NCBI RefSeq assembly: GCF_000829445.1
Contig: NZ_JXRQ01000005.1
Span: forward strand, 1 to 64,000
DNA length: 64,000 bases
Source of the DNA: Jeotgalibacillus alimentarius
Lineage (GTDB): Bacteria; Bacillota; Bacilli; Bacillales; Jeotgalibacillaceae
Reading direction: 5' to 3'
Each line of letters begins with the position of its first letter. The stretch's first letter is position 1. Below, piece by piece: positions 19,845 through 36,015 of the stretch. Under the pieces are notes generated by a model, which worked only from the letters and a program-made list of their open reading frames with translations, did not search any database and was not told the origin of the DNA. Made by a program: the position numbers and the translations under genes.

Positions 19845-20345
19845 ATGAGCAGTATTATCGAGCAAAAGAAACAGGTTGTAACAGAAATTCAGGAAAAATT
19901 TCAATCAAGCGCATCATCTGTGATTGTTGATTACCGCGGACTATCTGTTGCAGAAGTAACTGAGCTTCGTAAACAGCTTCGTGAAGCAGGCGTTGAGTTC
20001 AAAGTATACAAAAACTCAATGACTCGCCGTGCTGCAGAAGCTGCTGGTCTTGAAGGTCTTGATGAAAGCCTTACAGGTCCTAATGCAATCGCATTTTCTG
20101 CTGAAGATGTTGTTGCGCCAGCGAAGATTCTTAACAACTTTGCGAAAGACCATGAAGCACTTGAACTTAAAGCAGGTGTGATCGAAGGAACTGTTGCTTC
20201 ACTTGACCAAGTGAAAGCTCTTGCAGAACTTCCATCACGCGAAGGCCTACTTTCTATGCTTCTTAGCGTTCTTACTGCGCCAATGCGCGGATTCGCAGTT
20301 GCGACTCAAGCAGTTGCAGATCAAAAAGAAGAACAGGGCGCATAA
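19845..20345 (+). CDS. rplJ: 50S ribosomal protein L10
   Basis: Base of the ribosomal stalk. The N-terminal domain binds 23S rRNA, and the C-terminal helix ([27 protein letters not shown] region) carries L7/L12 dimers. 166 aa is normal. AGGAGGTG precedes ATG 19845. It lies downstream of an L10 leader and upstream of rplL, which completes the stalk operon. Confidence 0.97.
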   Translation: MSSIIEQKKQVVTEIQEKFQSSASSVIVDYRGLSVAEVTELRKQLREAGVEFKVYKNSMTRRAAEAAGLEGLDESLTGPNAIAFSAEDVVAPAKILNNFAKDHEALELKAGVIEGTVASLDQVKALAELPSREGLLSMLLSVLTAPMRGFAVATQAVADQKEEQGA

Positions 20346-20410
20346 TTCCCTGTTAACCGGATAGCAATATCCAAAAAAACTAAAAACATTCCACGAGGAG
20401 GAACTATATC

Positions 20411-20773
20411 ATGACTAAAGAACAAATGATCGAAGCAATCAAAGAAATGACAGTTCTTGAACTGAACGACCTAGTAAAAGCAATCGAAGAAGAATTCGGC
20501 GTATCTGCTGCTGCTCCTGTAGCTGTAGCTGGTGGCGGAGGCGGCGAAGCTGCTGCTGAGCAAACTGAATTTGACGTTGTTCTTACTGAAGCTGGTTCTC
20601 AGAAGATCAAGGTTATCAAAGTGGTTCGTGAAATCACTGGTCTTGGCCTGAAAGAAGCTAAAGAAATGGTTGATAACACACCTAAAGCTGTTAAAGAAGG
20701 CGCTTCTAAAGAAGAAGCTGAAGAGCTTAAAGCTAAACTTGAAGAAGTTGGCGCTGGCGTAGAAGTTAAGTAA
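20411..20773 (+). CDS. rplL: 50S ribosomal protein L7/L12
   Basis: Multimeric stalk protein that recruits translational GTPases. It shows the N-terminal dimerisation helices (1-35), an Ala/Gly-rich flexible hinge ([19 protein letters not shown]) and the C-terminal factor-binding domain ([24 protein letters not shown]). 120 aa. GAGGAGG precedes the ATG. A GGATA/TATCC mini-hairpin lies in the 65-base gap after rplJ. Confidence 0.97.
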   Translation: MTKEQMIEAIKEMTVLELNDLVKAIEEEFGVSAAAPVAVAGGGGGEAAAEQTEFDVVLTEAGSQKIKVIKVVREITGLGLKEAKEMVDNTPKAVKEGASKEEAEELKAKLEEVGAGVEVK

Positions 20774-20790
20774 TTTTGCCTTAAGAAGAA

Positions 20791-20821
20791 AGTCCGCTTG
20801 AAATATAGCGGGCTTTTTTTA
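20791..20821 (+). terminator. Terminator after rplL
   Basis: AGTCCGCT (20791-20798) pairs with AGCGGGCT (20807-20814, one G-U) before seven T. Confidence 0.88.
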
Positions 20822-20850
20822 TCGAAATGAAGAAGGGTGGAGTGATCAGA

Positions 20851-21453
20851 ATGGCAGATCATTATTACTCAAAAAAACCCGGCGTTGAAAGTAAACCGAA
20901 CGGGTGGAACTACACGCTTCGCGGTCATGTAATCAAATTTAAAACTGATCAGGGTGTATTCTCGAAAAAAGAAGTAGATTTCGGTTCGAGGGTGCTAATT
21001 GAAGCGTTCGAAGAGCCTGTAACCGGGGGACCGGTACTGGATGTGGGCTGCGGCTACGGTCCGATTGGTTTGTCGCTCGCTAAAAGTATGCCTGAGCGAA
21101 ATATTCATATGGTCGATGTGAATGAACGGGCGCTTGAATTAGCAAAAGAAAATGCGGAACAAAACCAGATTCGCAATATCTCAATTTATGAAAGTGATTG
21201 CCTTGATCAGGTGGAGGAGCAGTCTTTTGCAGCGATTCTTACAAATCCGCCGATCCGCGCAGGGAAGCAGACTGTACACCGCATTTTTGAGCAGAGTGCA
21301 GAAAAACTTACCTCGGGCGGGGAGCTATGGGTGGTCATTCAGAAAAAACAGGGCGCACCATCTGCTAAGGCGAAACTTGAAGAATTATTCGGCAATGTGG
21401 AAACGGCTGACAAGCAAAAAGGCTACTTTATCTTCCGCGCGAAAAAAGATTGA
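20851..21453 (+). CDS. Class I SAM-dependent methyltransferase, RsmC-like (YbxB)
   Basis: SAM-binding motif VLDVGCGYGPIGL (about residues 57-69) and catalytic-type NPPIRAGK motif place it with RsmC-type 16S rRNA guanine-N2 methyltransferases. In B. subtilis YbxB occupies the same spot between rplL and rpoB. I chose ATG 20851 (MADHYYSKKPG) with GGGTGGAG upstream. An ORF start at 20827 adds eight residues. 200 aa, single domain, without the duplicated N-terminal half of E. coli RsmC. The target base is unproven here. Confidence 0.9.
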   Translation: MADHYYSKKPGVESKPNGWNYTLRGHVIKFKTDQGVFSKKEVDFGSRVLIEAFEEPVTGGPVLDVGCGYGPIGLSLAKSMPERNIHMVDVNERALELAKENAEQNQIRNISIYESDCLDQVEEQSFAAILTNPPIRAGKQTVHRIFEQSAEKLTSGGELWVVIQKKQGAPSAKAKLEELFGNVETADKQKGYFIFRAKKD

Positions 21454-21604
21454 CCGGCTATACCGGTTGTGTTACTATTATAAGATGTAAAAATATTAAT
21501 ATCAGTAAGTATGTCCATTTTGTATAAATGGGCTGTCTTTTGGGTAAAATGGTTTAAATAAAGTTTTAAAGAATAGAAAATGTGGAGTTTTCCCGTTTTC
21601 TATT
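21450..21604 (+). promoter_or_regulatory. rpoBC promoter and structured leader
   Basis: The promoter is TTGACC (21450-21455), 17 bases, TACTAT (21473-21478) with extended TG. The about 190-base leader holds CCATTT/AAATGG (about 21513-21530) and a larger inverted repeat, AATAGAAAA (21572-21580) with TTTTCTATT (21596-21604). That repeat is followed by a T-rich stretch that could act as an attenuator. Confidence 0.75.
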
Positions 21605-21677
21605 TGTGTTATGTTCGTTTTTTCTTTTTTAAAGAAACAAATGGACACTAAAATGCTTGATTTGAGGGGTGAATCAG

Positions 21678-24600
21678 TTGACAGGTCAACTAGTTCAGTA
21701 TGGACGACACCGCCAGCGCAGAAGCTATGCGCGTATTAGTGAGGTGCTGGATTTACCGAATCTGATAGAGATTCAGACAGCTTCTTACGACTGGTTTTTA
21801 GAAGAAGGATTACGCGAAATGTTCCGAGATATTTCGCCGATCGAAGATTTCACAGGCAACTTGTCACTTGAGTTTATTGATTACAGCCTTGGTGAGCCGA
21901 AATATTCTGTTGATGAATCTAAGGAGCGTGACGTAACTTATTCTGCACCGCTGCGTGTGAAGGTTCGTCTATTGAATAAAGAAACCGGCGAAGTAAAAGA
22001 CCAGGATGTATTTATGGGAGACTTCCCGCTGATGACTGAAACAGGTACCTTCATTATTAATGGAGCAGAGCGTGTTATCGTTTCTCAGCTTGTACGTTCT
22101 CCAAGCGTATATTTCCACGATAAAATGGATAAAAACGGGAAGAGAGGCTTTGGCGCAACGGTTATTCCAAACCGCGGTGCATGGCTTGAGTACGAAACTG
22201 ATGCGAAAGACGTTGTTCACGTCCGTATCGACCGTACGCGCAAGCTTCCTGTGACTGTATTACTGCGTGCACTTGGTTTTGGTTCGGATCAGGAGATTAT
22301 TGACCTGGTTGGAGACAACGAGTATATCCGTAATACGCTTGAAAAAGACAATACCGAAAGTGTTGAAAAAGCGCTTCTGGAAATCTATGAGCGTCTGCGT
22401 CCGGGCGAACCCCCGACAGTAGAAAATGCCAAGAGCCTTCTGGAATCACGTTTCTTTGACCCTAAGCGTTACGATCTGGCTAATGTAGGCCGTTATAAAA
22501 TGAATAAAAAGCTTCATATTAAGAATCGTCTGTTCGGACAGGTGCTTGCTGAAACGCTTGCTGATCCTGAAACTGGCGAAATTATCGCAGAAAAAGGAAC
22601 ACTACTTGACCGCCGTAATCTTGATAAGCTGATTCCTAACCTTGAAAGCGGAGTAGGATTCGTTACGTACAATCAGGTGAGCGGAGTTGTCGAAGAAGAC
22701 CTAAAGCTTCAGACAATTAAAATTCAGGTACCTAATTCTGAAGAAGGTCAGGAAATCAACGTAATCAGTAATGCATACGTTGATGACAGCGTGAAAAACA
22801 TCACGGTAGCTGACATTGTATCTTCAATCAGTTACTTCTTTAACCTTCTGCATGGCGTTGGCTTAACAGATGATATTGATCACCTTGGTAACCGTCGTCT
22901 GCGTTCAGTAGGTGAGCTTCTTCAAAACCAATTCCGTATTGGTCTCTCACGTATGGAGCGTGTTGTTCGTGAAAGAATGTCTATTCAGGATACGAATACA
23001 ATTACGCCTCAGCAGCTGATTAACATTCGCCCTGTAATCGCGTCTATTAAAGAGTTCTTTGGAAGCTCTCAGCTTTCTCAGTTCATGGATCAGACAAACC
23101 CGCTTGCAGAATTAACGCATAAGCGTCGTCTTTCTGCGCTTGGACCGGGTGGTTTGACACGTGAACGTGCAGGCTTTGAAGTACGTGACGTACACTATTC
23201 TCACTATGGCCGTATGTGTCCAATCGAGACACCTGAGGGCCCGAACATCGGTCTGATCAACTCGCTTTCAAGCTTCGCAAAGGTAAACCGTTTCGGCTTC
23301 ATCGAGACACCTTACCGCCGCGTTGACCCTGAAACTGGCAGAGTGACAGAACGCATTGATTATCTGACTGCTGATGAAGAGGATAATTATGTTGTAGCAC
23401 AGGCAAACGCCCGTCTTGGTGATGACGGTTCATTCCTTGATGAAGAAGTTGTTTCCCGTTTCCGCGGTGAAAACACTGTATTCAAGCGTGACCGCATTGA
23501 CTATATGGATGTATCGCCTAAGCAGGTAGTATCTGCTGCGACAGCATGTATCCCGTTCCTTGAAAACGATGACTCGAACCGTGCGTTAATGGGAGCGAAC
23601 ATGCAGCGTCAGGCAGTTCCGTTAATGAATCCGGAAGCGCCTTTTGTAGGTACGGGAATGGAGCACGTTTCTGCGAAGGATTCAGGTGCTGCTGTTATTA
23701 ATAAACATGAAGGTATCGTTGAGCGCGTACAGGCAAACCAGGTTTGGGTACGCCGCTTAGTAGATGTGGACGGCAGAGAAACTGAAGCCGACCTTGATAA
23801 GTACAAGCTGCAGAAATTCATCCGTTCCAACCAGGGAACATGCTACAACCAGCGTCCAATCGTTGCTGTAGGTGACCGCGTTGAAAAAGGTGAAATTCTT
23901 GCAGACGGACCATCGATGGAAGCAGGAGAGCTTGCGCTTGGACGTAACGTTCTTGTCGGCTTCATGACATGGGACGGCTTTAACTACGAGGATGCTGTTA
24001 TCATGAGTGAGCGCCTTGTAAAAGATGATGTATACACGTCTATTCATATTGAAGAATATGAATCAGAGTCCCGTGATACAAAGCTTGGACCTGAAGAAAT
24101 CACACGTGACATTCCTAACGTTGGTGAAGATGCACTGCGCAACCTTGACGACCGTGGAATCATCCGTGTGGGTGCTGAAGTAAAAGACGGAGATATTCTC
24201 GTTGGTAAAGTAACGCCTAAGGGTGTAACTGAGCTGACAGCTGAAGAACGTCTGCTTCATGCAATCTTCGGTGAAAAAGCACGTGAAGTACGTGATACGT
24301 CACTTCGTGTACCACACGGAGCAGGCGGAATCATCCTTGATGTGAAAATCTTTAACCGTGAAGACGGCGATGAGCTGCCCCCTGGTGTAAACCAGCTGGT
24401 ACGTGTCTACATCGTACAGAAGAGAAAGATTTCTGTAGGGGATAAGATGGCCGGACGTCACGGTAACAAAGGTGTTATCTCGCGTATTCTTCCGGAAGAA
24501 GATATGCCATATCTTCCAGACGGCACACCAATTGACATCATGTTAAATCCACTGGGTGTACCATCCCGTATGAACATCGGTCAGGTTCTTGAGATGCACA

Positions 24601-25238
24601 TGGGAATGGCTGCCCGCGCAATGGGTATTCATATTGCTACACCGGTATTTGATGGTGCCAATGAGGAAGACGTTTGGGAAACAATCGCAGAATCGGGTAT
24701 GTCACGCGATGGTAAGACAGTTCTTTATGATGGAAGAACCGGCGATCCATTCGACAACCGTGTATCTGTCGGCGTCATGTACATGATCAAGCTGGCTCAC
24801 ATGGTTGATGACAAGCTTCACGCTCGTTCAACAGGACCTTACTCACTTGTTACACAGCAGCCACTGGGCGGTAAAGCACAGTTCGGCGGACAGCGTTTCG
24901 GTGAGATGGAGGTTTGGGCACTTGAAGCATATGGTGCTGCATATACACTTCAGGAAATTCTAACTGTCAAATCAGATGACGTTGTCGGACGTGTGAAAAC
25001 GTACGAAGCGATCGTTAAAGGTGACAGCGTTCCGGAACCGGGCGTTCCTGAATCATTTAAAGTATTAATCAAAGAACTTCAGAGTCTTGGCATGGACGTG
25101 AAGATGCTGTCTGCCAATGATGAAGAAATCGAAATGCGCGACCTGGATGACGATGACGACATCCACCAGGCTGATGCATTGAACATTGCCCCGGAAACAG
25201 AAGCACCGACTTCTGAAACTGTCGGCACGAAAGAATAG
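21678..25238 (+). CDS. rpoB: RNA polymerase beta subunit
   Basis: Catalytic-core subunit. TTG 21678 opens TTGACAGGTCAACTAGTTCA, the same start as B. subtilis rpoB, with GAGGGGTGA upstream. A GTG nine bases earlier is unlikely. The rifampicin pocket ([20 protein letters not shown] and [11 protein letters not shown], about residues 462-492) is wild type. The acidic C-terminal tail ([12 protein letters not shown]) is typical. 1186 aa. rpoC follows after 60 bases. Confidence 0.98.
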   Translation: MTGQLVQYGRHRQRRSYARISEVLDLPNLIEIQTASYDWFLEEGLREMFRDISPIEDFTGNLSLEFIDYSLGEPKYSVDESKERDVTYSAPLRVKVRLLNKETGEVKDQDVFMGDFPLMTETGTFIINGAERVIVSQLVRSPSVYFHDKMDKNGKRGFGATVIPNRGAWLEYETDAKDVVHVRIDRTRKLPVTVLLRALGFGSDQEIIDLVGDNEYIRNTLEKDNTESVEKALLEIYERLRPGEPPTVENAKSLLESRFFDPKRYDLANVGRYKMNKKLHIKNRLFGQVLAETLADPETGEIIAEKGTLLDRRNLDKLIPNLESGVGFVTYNQVSGVVEEDLKLQTIKIQVPNSEEGQEINVISNAYVDDSVKNITVADIVSSISYFFNLLHGVGLTDDIDHLGNRRLRSVGELLQNQFRIGLSRMERVVRERMSIQDTNTITPQQLINIRPVIASIKEFFGSSQLSQFMDQTNPLAELTHKRRLSALGPGGLTRERAGFEVRDVHYSHYGRMCPIETPEGPNIGLINSLSSFAKVNRFGFIETPYRRVDPETGRVTERIDYLTADEEDNYVVAQANARLGDDGSFLDEEVVSRFRGENTVFKRDRIDYMDVSPKQVVSAATACIPFLENDDSNRALMGANMQRQAVPLMNPEAPFVGTGMEHVSAKDSGAAVINKHEGIVERVQANQVWVRRLVDVDGRETEADLDKYKLQKFIRSNQGTCYNQRPIVAVGDRVEKGEILADGPSMEAGELALGRNVLVGFMTWDGFNYEDAVIMSERLVKDDVYTSIHIEEYESESRDTKLGPEEITRDIPNVGEDALRNLDDRGIIRVGAEVKDGDILVGKVTPKGVTELTAEERLLHAIFGEKAREVRDTSLRVPHGAGGIILDVKIFNREDGDELPPGVNQLVRVYIVQKRKISVGDKMAGRHGNKGVISRILPEEDMPYLPDGTPIDIMLNPLGVPSRMNIGQVLEMHMGMAARAMGIHIATPVFDGANEEDVWETIAESGMSRDGKTVLYDGRTGDPFDNRVSVGVMYMIKLAHMVDDKLHARSTGPYSLVTQQPLGGKAQFGGQRFGEMEVWALEAYGAAYTLQEILTVKSDDVVGRVKTYEAIVKGDSVPEPGVPESFKVLIKELQSLGMDVKMLSANDEEIEMRDLDDDDDIHQADALNIAPETEAPTSETVGTKE

Positions 25239-25298
25239 TTGTGACACTGGGAATCAACAAAAGGGTGAAACCTTTAAACGAAAAGGGAGGTAGGCTCC

Positions 25299-28898
<3,600 letters not shown>

Positions 28899-28922
28899 TT
28901 CACAGCCTGTGAAAGCAAAAGT

Positions 28923-28951
28923 GGTGGCGCCCCTGTGGCGCCACCTTTTTT
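28923..28951 (+). terminator. Terminator of rpoBC
   Basis: GGTGGCGCC (28923-28931) and GGCGCCACC (28937-28945) form a perfect 9-bp stem, followed by six T. Confidence 0.95.
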
Positions 28952-28998
28952 ATCTATTATTTCATCGAAGAATGCGATTGTTTCTATAAAAGTAATAG

Positions 28999-29073
28999 CA
29001 GTTGATTGTAGTGGGGGACGTAGACTCTCGCCCGGGGACAGGAAAGCGAAGTCCCCCACAGAAATCAACAGCG
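28999..29073 (+). repeat. Palindromic intergenic element, copy C (short)
   Basis: About 75 bp. Outer arms GTTGATT and AATCAAC and inner arms GTGGGGGAC (29011-29019) and GTCCCCCAC (29051-29059) are perfect inverted repeats. The middle GAGACCCCGCAG/GAGGAGGCTC core is missing, but GACTC and GGAAAGCGAAG remain. With the promoter below it fills the 318-base rpoC-rplGB gap. Confidence 0.8.
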
Positions 29074-29138
29074 GTTACCGGAAATCAGCCGACTCTCATT
29101 AATCTTGATAAAGAACCCGCAATTATTTTCAAACGTTG

Positions 29139-29167
29139 TTGACAACCTATCATTGAGATGATAATAT
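29139..29167 (+). promoter_or_regulatory. rplGB promoter
   Basis: TTGACA (29139-29144), 17 bases, TAATAT (29162-29167). This is a strong start for the str-cluster genes. Confidence 0.8.
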
Positions 29168-29216
29168 ATTCAAGGTTGCTACTAATTAACAACCTGTTAC
29201 TTTGGAGGATATGATT

Positions 29217-29465
29217 ATGTCTTATGAAAAAGTATCACAGGCTAAACACATCATTGTAGGATCCAAGCAAGTTGTAAAGGCACTCAAAGCAGGGTCAGTG
29301 AAGGAAGTCATCGTTGCAGACGATGTCGACCGCCATGTAATTGATCGGGTGCTACTCACCGCTGAAGAGATGAACGTAAACGTAACCCATGTTGATTCCA
29401 TGAAGAAGCTGGGCAAAGCGTGCGGGATCGAGGTTGGTGCTGCTGCGGTAGCCATTACTATGTAA
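29217..29465 (+). CDS. rplGB: L7Ae-family K-turn RNA-binding protein (YbxF / RplGB)
   Basis: Small L7Ae/L30e-fold protein binding kink-turn RNA. The signature [19 protein letters not shown] is intact. ATG 29217 ([10 protein letters not shown]) has GGAGGAT at the right distance and matches the B. subtilis start and length (82 aa). An earlier ATG at 29211 touches the Shine-Dalgarno and a TTG at 29202 overlaps it. The position before rpsL is conserved. Its ribosomal role is known only in outline. Confidence 0.93.
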   Translation: MSYEKVSQAKHIIVGSKQVVKALKAGSVKEVIVADDVDRHVIDRVLLTAEEMNVNVTHVDSMKKLGKACGIEVGAAAVAITM

Positions 29466-29485
29466 ACATGTTTTTGCAGCAAAAG

Positions 29486-29514
29486 TTGCAAAGACTTTGT
29501 TTTTACCCTAAAAT
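29486..29514 (+). promoter_or_regulatory. Candidate promoter before rpsL
   Basis: TTGCAA (29486-29491), 17 bases, TAAAAT (29509-29514), in the 100-base gap between rplGB and rpsL. It would add transcripts for rpsL-rpsG-fusA. Confidence 0.6.
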
Positions 29515-29565
29515 GAACCACCTGGATGTGTGGGCTTAAAATATTGAGGAAGGGAGGACATAAAC

Positions 29566-29985
29566 ATGCCTACTATTAACCAATTAGTGCGTAATCCACG
29601 CCAATCAAAGGGCTCAAAGTCTGACTCACCAGCACTTAACAAAGGTTACAACAGCTTCAAGAAGAAAGCGACTAACCTTTCATCACCACAAAAGCGTGGT
29701 GTTTGTACTCGTGTTGGTACAATGACACCGAAGAAGCCGAACTCGGCACTTCGTAAATATGCTCGTGTGCGTCTTACAAACCAAATCGAGGTTACAGCAT
29801 ACATTCCTGGTATCGGGCACAACCTTCAAGAGCACAGTGTTGTTCTTATTCGCGGAGGACGTGTAAAAGATTTACCAGGGGTACGTTACCACATCGTACG
29901 TGGTGCGCTTGATACTGCTGGTGTAGATGGACGCCGTCAAGGCCGTTCACTATACGGTACTAAGAGACCAAAAGACCAAAAGTAA
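29566..29985 (+). CDS. rpsL: 30S ribosomal protein S12
   Basis: Decoding-centre protein. The [11 protein letters not shown] loop carries Lys56 (E. coli K42/43 region), where substitutions give streptomycin resistance. Here it is wild type, as is the second loop ([22 protein letters not shown]). 139 aa. GGGAGG precedes ATG 29566. First gene of the rpsL-rpsG-fusA-tuf order. Confidence 0.98.
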   Translation: MPTINQLVRNPRQSKGSKSDSPALNKGYNSFKKKATNLSSPQKRGVCTRVGTMTPKKPNSALRKYARVRLTNQIEVTAYIPGIGHNLQEHSVVLIRGGRVKDLPGVRYHIVRGALDTAGVDGRRQGRSLYGTKRPKDQK

Positions 29986-30032
29986 TCGATTCAATATAAA
30001 GAAGTTATTTTCCTATGAAAGGAGGAAATCAC

Positions 30033-30503
30033 ATGCCTCGTAAAGGTGCAGTTGCAAAACGTGACGTTTTACCGGATCCGATTCATAACTCGAAGCTGGT
30101 AACTCGTCTTGTAAACAAAATCATGATTGACGGAAAGAAAGGTACAGCACAGCGTATCTTATATTCTGCTTTCGATATCGTTCAGGAACGTTCTGGTAAA
30201 GATGCTCTTGAAGTATTCGACCAGGCGCTTAAGAACATCATGCCAGTACTTGAAGTACGTGCTCGTCGTGTCGGCGGAGCGAACTATCAGGTACCAGTTG
30301 AGGTGCGTCCGGAACGTCGTACTACACTTGGACTTCGCTGGTTAGTTAACTATGCGCGTCTTCGTGGAGAAAAGACTATGGAAGAGCGTCTTGCTAACGA
30401 AATTCTTGATGCAGCAAACAACACTGGCGCTTCAGTTAAGAAGCGTGAAGATATGCATAAAATGGCTGAAGCAAATAAAGCATTTGCTCACTACCGCTGG
30501 TAA
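30033..30503 (+). CDS. rpsG: 30S ribosomal protein S7
   Basis: Primary 16S rRNA 3'-domain binder at the 30S head. The start is ATG 30033 ([16 protein letters not shown]) with AAAGGAGG upstream. An in-frame ATG at 30015 sits within the leader. 156 aa, the standard Bacillus length. It lies 47 bases after rpsL and 51 before fusA. Confidence 0.97.
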   Translation: MPRKGAVAKRDVLPDPIHNSKLVTRLVNKIMIDGKKGTAQRILYSAFDIVQERSGKDALEVFDQALKNIMPVLEVRARRVGGANYQVPVEVRPERRTTLGLRWLVNYARLRGEKTMEERLANEILDAANNTGASVKKREDMHKMAEANKAFAHYRW

Positions 30504-30554
30504 GATTCAGTATTTTATCACCCAAATCTCATTTAGTAGGAAGGAGAAAGACCA

Positions 30555-32633
<2,079 letters not shown>

Positions 32634-32714
32634 TTGATTTCACCCTTACAATAAAGTATAACTACTTATGTAAGCTATGGTGACTCCTGGGACACTGTCC
32701 CGGGGTGAGCCATA
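32634..32714 (+). promoter_or_regulatory. tuf promoter and large leader hairpin
   Basis: TTGATT (32634-32639), 17 bases, TATAAC (32657-32662) starts at the fusA stop. Downstream, TATGG (32676-32680), ACTCC and GGGAC pair with GTCCC, GGGGT and CCATA (32710-32714). The result is a long interrupted stem with no T run, so it is not a terminator. It may protect or process the abundant tuf mRNA. Confidence 0.65.
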
Positions 32715-32764
32715 TTTAAAAATAAAACTAATTAACTTTAATTATTTTAAGGAGGAATTCCGTA

Positions 32765-33955
32765 ATGGCTAAGGAAAAATTCGACCGTTCGAAAACCCAT
32801 GCGAATATTGGAACAATCGGACACGTTGACCATGGTAAAACAACTCTAACTGCTGCAATCACAACTGTACTTCACAAGAAATATGGTCGTGGATCTGCAA
32901 TGGCATACGATCAAATTGATGGTGCTCCAGAAGAGCGCGAGCGCGGAATCACAATCTCAACTGCACACGTTGAGTACGAAACTGACACTCGTCACTACGC
33001 ACACGTTGACTGCCCAGGACACGCTGACTATGTTAAGAACATGATCACTGGTGCTGCACAGATGGACGGCGGTATTCTTGTAGTATCTGCTGCTGATGGC
33101 CCAATGCCACAGACTCGTGAGCACATCCTTCTTTCTCGTCAGGTAGGTGTACCTTACCTTGTTGTATTCATGAACAAGTGTGACATGGTAGACGACGAAG
33201 AACTACTTGAACTAGTTGAAATGGAAATCCGTGACCTTCTTTCTGAGTACGATTTCCCTGGCGACGACATTCCAGTAATCAAAGGTTCTGCACTTAAAGC
33301 TCTTGAAGGAGAAGCTGAGTGGGAAGAGAAAATCTTCGAACTTATGGAAGCTGTAGATAGCTACATTCCAACTCCTGAGCGTGACACTGAAAAGCCATTC
33401 ATGATGCCAGTTGAGGATGTATTCTCAATCACTGGTCGTGGTACAGTTGCTACTGGACGTGTTGAGCGTGGACAAGTTAAAGTTGGTGACGAAGTAGAAA
33501 TCATCGGTCTTTCTGAAGAGCCGAAGAAAACTACTGTTACTGGTGTTGAAATGTTCCGTAAGCTTCTTGACTATGCAGAAGCTGGCGACAACATTGGCGC
33601 ACTTCTTCGTGGGGTTTCTCGCGACGACATCAACCGTGGACAGGTTCTTGCTAAGCCAGGAACAATCACTCCACACACTAACTTCAAAGCTGAAGTTTAT
33701 GTTCTATCTAAAGAAGAAGGTGGACGTCACACTCCATTCTTCACTAACTACCGCCCACAGTTCTACTTCCGTACTACGGACGTAACTGGCGTATGTAACC
33801 TTCCTGATGGAGTAGAAATGGTTATGCCTGGCGACAACATCGAAATGACTGTTGAGCTAATCTCTCCAATCGCGATCGAAGAAGGAACTAAGTTCTCTAT
33901 TCGTGAAGGTGGACGTACAGTAGGCGCTGGCGTTGTAGCTTCTATCCAGAAGTAA
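32765..33955 (+). CDS. tuf: Elongation factor Tu
   Basis: Delivers aminoacyl-tRNA to the ribosome. G1 GHVDHGKT at 19-26, DCPGH near 81 and NKCD near 136 are intact. Domains 2 and 3 complete a 396-aa protein. AAGGAGG precedes ATG 32765. Codon use is strongly restricted (Arg CGT, Lys AAA), typical of very high expression. A strong terminator follows. Confidence 0.99.
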   Translation: MAKEKFDRSKTHANIGTIGHVDHGKTTLTAAITTVLHKKYGRGSAMAYDQIDGAPEERERGITISTAHVEYETDTRHYAHVDCPGHADYVKNMITGAAQMDGGILVVSAADGPMPQTREHILLSRQVGVPYLVVFMNKCDMVDDEELLELVEMEIRDLLSEYDFPGDDIPVIKGSALKALEGEAEWEEKIFELMEAVDSYIPTPERDTEKPFMMPVEDVFSITGRGTVATGRVERGQVKVGDEVEIIGLSEEPKKTTVTGVEMFRKLLDYAEAGDNIGALLRGVSRDDINRGQVLAKPGTITPHTNFKAEVYVLSKEEGGRHTPFFTNYRPQFYFRTTDVTGVCNLPDGVEMVMPGDNIEMTVELISPIAIEEGTKFSIREGGRTVGAGVVASIQK

Positions 33956-33972
33956 TAGCGACTTTGCGATAC

Positions 33973-34007
33973 AAATCCTGCATCCTTATGGGTGCAGGAT
34001 TTTTTTC
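33973..34007 (+). terminator. Terminator of the str cluster
   Basis: ATCCTGCA(TCC) and (GGG)TGCAGGAT form an 11-bp stem with a TTAT loop and a run of six T. Confidence 0.93.
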
Positions 34008-34284
34008 GTATAAAAACAGGGCAAGTAGAGCTGAAAGGATCTAACCGGTGAAAGTGAGTTAATGACCTGTAAAATCACGGTTGTGACCGCCAATGCCTCC
34101 GATTATGGTAAAAACCCCTTACTAGCCTTATATAACTTCCATATAATGACCTGAACTACTCCCACAAGCCGTTATCAACCTTAGACCGTACACAGCCTGC
34201 AAATACTCTTCCCACAACTCCCCATAACCGCTACACTACTATAGAAGAAGCATGTCATCATTCACAGTGAAAGGGGAACAACCC
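34008..34284. other. Gene-free stretch with weak internal repetition
   Basis: No convincing gene or RNA. TAATGACCTG occurs at 34060 and 34144 (84 bases apart, four times 21). A longer imperfect repeat begins CTACTCCCACAA at 34156 and CTCTTCCCACAA at 34206. A TACTAT at about 34232 could be a -10 for the next gene, but no -35 is evident. Confidence 0.5.
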
Positions 34285-34749
34285 ATGAAGACGATTCACC
34301 TCTGGCTATCTGTCTACGATCAACAGCACAAAAAACCGCAGCGTACGATGCAGCCGCTGCTCCCTGCAGTCATTCTTGCTTACCGCCAATCAATGAAGCA
34401 GCCTGCTGTTCAAGCAGAGCAGGCCTATCAGATACTCACAGGTCTGTTGAAGGAAGATCACTATCAGCAAATCGTAAAAGAGTGGGAGAAGCAAAACTAT
34501 TACTCTATAGAAGAAAGACGTTTTGGAACGATGGTCTCTAGACTGTTCCATTTAGAAAAAAAGGCGCTGCAGGCACAGCAGGATCTGCGTGAATTAAAAA
34601 ACCGGATTGAACTTCATATGCTCGTAGAAGATGATCTTCATTACCTCTCTTTCAGCTCGCTCATCAACACCAGGCATCGCGCATTTCGTATGGATCAACC
34701 GTGGGTCATAGCAGCTGAACAATGGATTCAACAGCGTCAAAGCCTATGA
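34285..34749 (+). CDS. Hypothetical protein at the tuf-rpsJ junction
   Basis: I do not recognise this 154-aa protein. ATG 34285 follows AAAGGGG at the right spacing. A longer start at 34252 is unlikely. It is soluble-looking, mostly helical and rich in Gln, His, Glu and Leu (EKKALQAQQDLRELKNRIEL could form a coiled coil around residues 97-118), with no signal peptide, membrane helix or Cys. B. subtilis has the unrelated ybaC here, so the slot between tuf and the S10 operon appears variable. It has its own upstream gap after the tuf terminator and is followed directly by S10 promoters. Confidence 0.75.
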   Translation: MKTIHLWLSVYDQQHKKPQRTMQPLLPAVILAYRQSMKQPAVQAEQAYQILTGLLKEDHYQQIVKEWEKQNYYSIEERRFGTMVSRLFHLEKKALQAQQDLRELKNRIELHMLVEDDLHYLSFSSLINTRHRAFRMDQPWVIAAEQWIQQRQSL

Positions 34750-34773
34750 ATTTTCTGCATATTTTAATACCAC

Positions 34774-34869
34774 TTGAAAGTCAGCTGGAAGGGTCTTATA
34801 ATAGACAAAGTGTATTCAGAAAGTAATTTTGCAACAGGGGTTGCACAATCTAATTATTTTCTGTATAAT
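34774..34869 (+). promoter_or_regulatory. Tandem promoters of the S10 operon
   Basis: P1: TTGAAA (34774-34779), 17 bases, TATAAT (34797-34802). P2: TTGCAC (34841-34846), 17 bases, TATAAT (34864-34869). Both are near-consensus sigma-A sites. GCAAC and GTTGC form an inverted repeat across the P2 -35 region. Confidence 0.88.
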
Positions 34870-34877
34870 ATTTAATG

Positions 34878-34975
34878 TTGGTCTTTGACTTGCGATGAAG
34901 CAGGAGGTTGCCGACACACCCGGCCGCTTTGCCATGGCTCGTGTGTGGGAAATTTCTGCGGAGAATGTCTATTCC
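34878..34975 (+). promoter_or_regulatory. S10-operon leader RNA, L4-type
   Basis: The leader contains GGTTGCCGACACACCCGG, CCGCTTTGCCATGG and CGTGTGTGGGAAATTTCTGC. ACACAC pairs with GTGTGT around a GC-rich apical loop. This matches the conserved Firmicute leader proposed to bind L4 upstream of rpsJ. No terminator is evident within it, so the control mode is uncertain. Confidence 0.75.
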
Positions 34976-34978
34976 TAA

Positions 34979-35311
<333 letters not shown>

Positions 35312-35355
35312 TCAACAAAAAATAAATTACTAAACAATAATAGGAGGTGTGACTA

Positions 35356-35985
35356 ATGACCAAAGGAATCTTAGGTAGAAAGATTGGAATGACTCAGGTT
35401 TTTGCTGAGAACGGCGATCTTATCCCAGTAACAGTAATCGAAGCTACTCCAAACGTAGTTCTTCAAAAGAAAGCTGTTGATACTGATGGATATGAATCAA
35501 TCCAGATCGGTTTCGAAGACAAGCGCGAAAAGCTTGCTAACAAACCATCAAAAGGACATGCCGCTAAAGCTGAAACGGCTCCTAAGCGCTTCGTCCGTGA
35601 AATCCGCGGTGTTGAGCTTGGCGAGTATGAGGTTGGTCAAGAAGTCAAGGTTGATATTTTCGCAGAAGGCGATGTAATTGATGTAACAGGAGTATCGAAG
35701 GGTAAAGGTTTTCAGGGTGCAATCAAGCGTCACAACCAATCCCGCGGACCAATGACTCACGGTTCTCGTTACCACCGTCGTCCTGGTTCAATGGGTCCTG
35801 TTGATCCAAACCGCGTATTCAAAGGTAAATTACTACCTGGACGCATGGGCGGAGAAAAAATTACAGTTCAGAACCTTTCAATCGTGAAAGTAGACGCTGA
35901 GCGTAATCTATTACTTGTAAAAGGGAACGTTCCTGGCCCTAACAAGTCACTTATCACAGTAAAAAGCGCAATTAAAGCGAAATAA
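35356..35985 (+). CDS. rplC: 50S ribosomal protein L3
   Basis: Early-assembly 23S binder reaching the peptidyl-transferase centre. The central extension ([28 protein letters not shown]), with the Gln methylated in other bacteria, is intact. 209 aa. AGGAGGTG precedes the ATG. Confidence 0.98.
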   Translation: MTKGILGRKIGMTQVFAENGDLIPVTVIEATPNVVLQKKAVDTDGYESIQIGFEDKREKLANKPSKGHAAKAETAPKRFVREIRGVELGEYEVGQEVKVDIFAEGDVIDVTGVSKGKGFQGAIKRHNQSRGPMTHGSRYHRRPGSMGPVDPNRVFKGKLLPGRMGGEKITVQNLSIVKVDAERNLLLVKGNVPGPNKSLITVKSAIKAK

Positions 35986-36015
35986 AAGACGTTAATCGGA
36001 AAGGAGGAAACAGGA

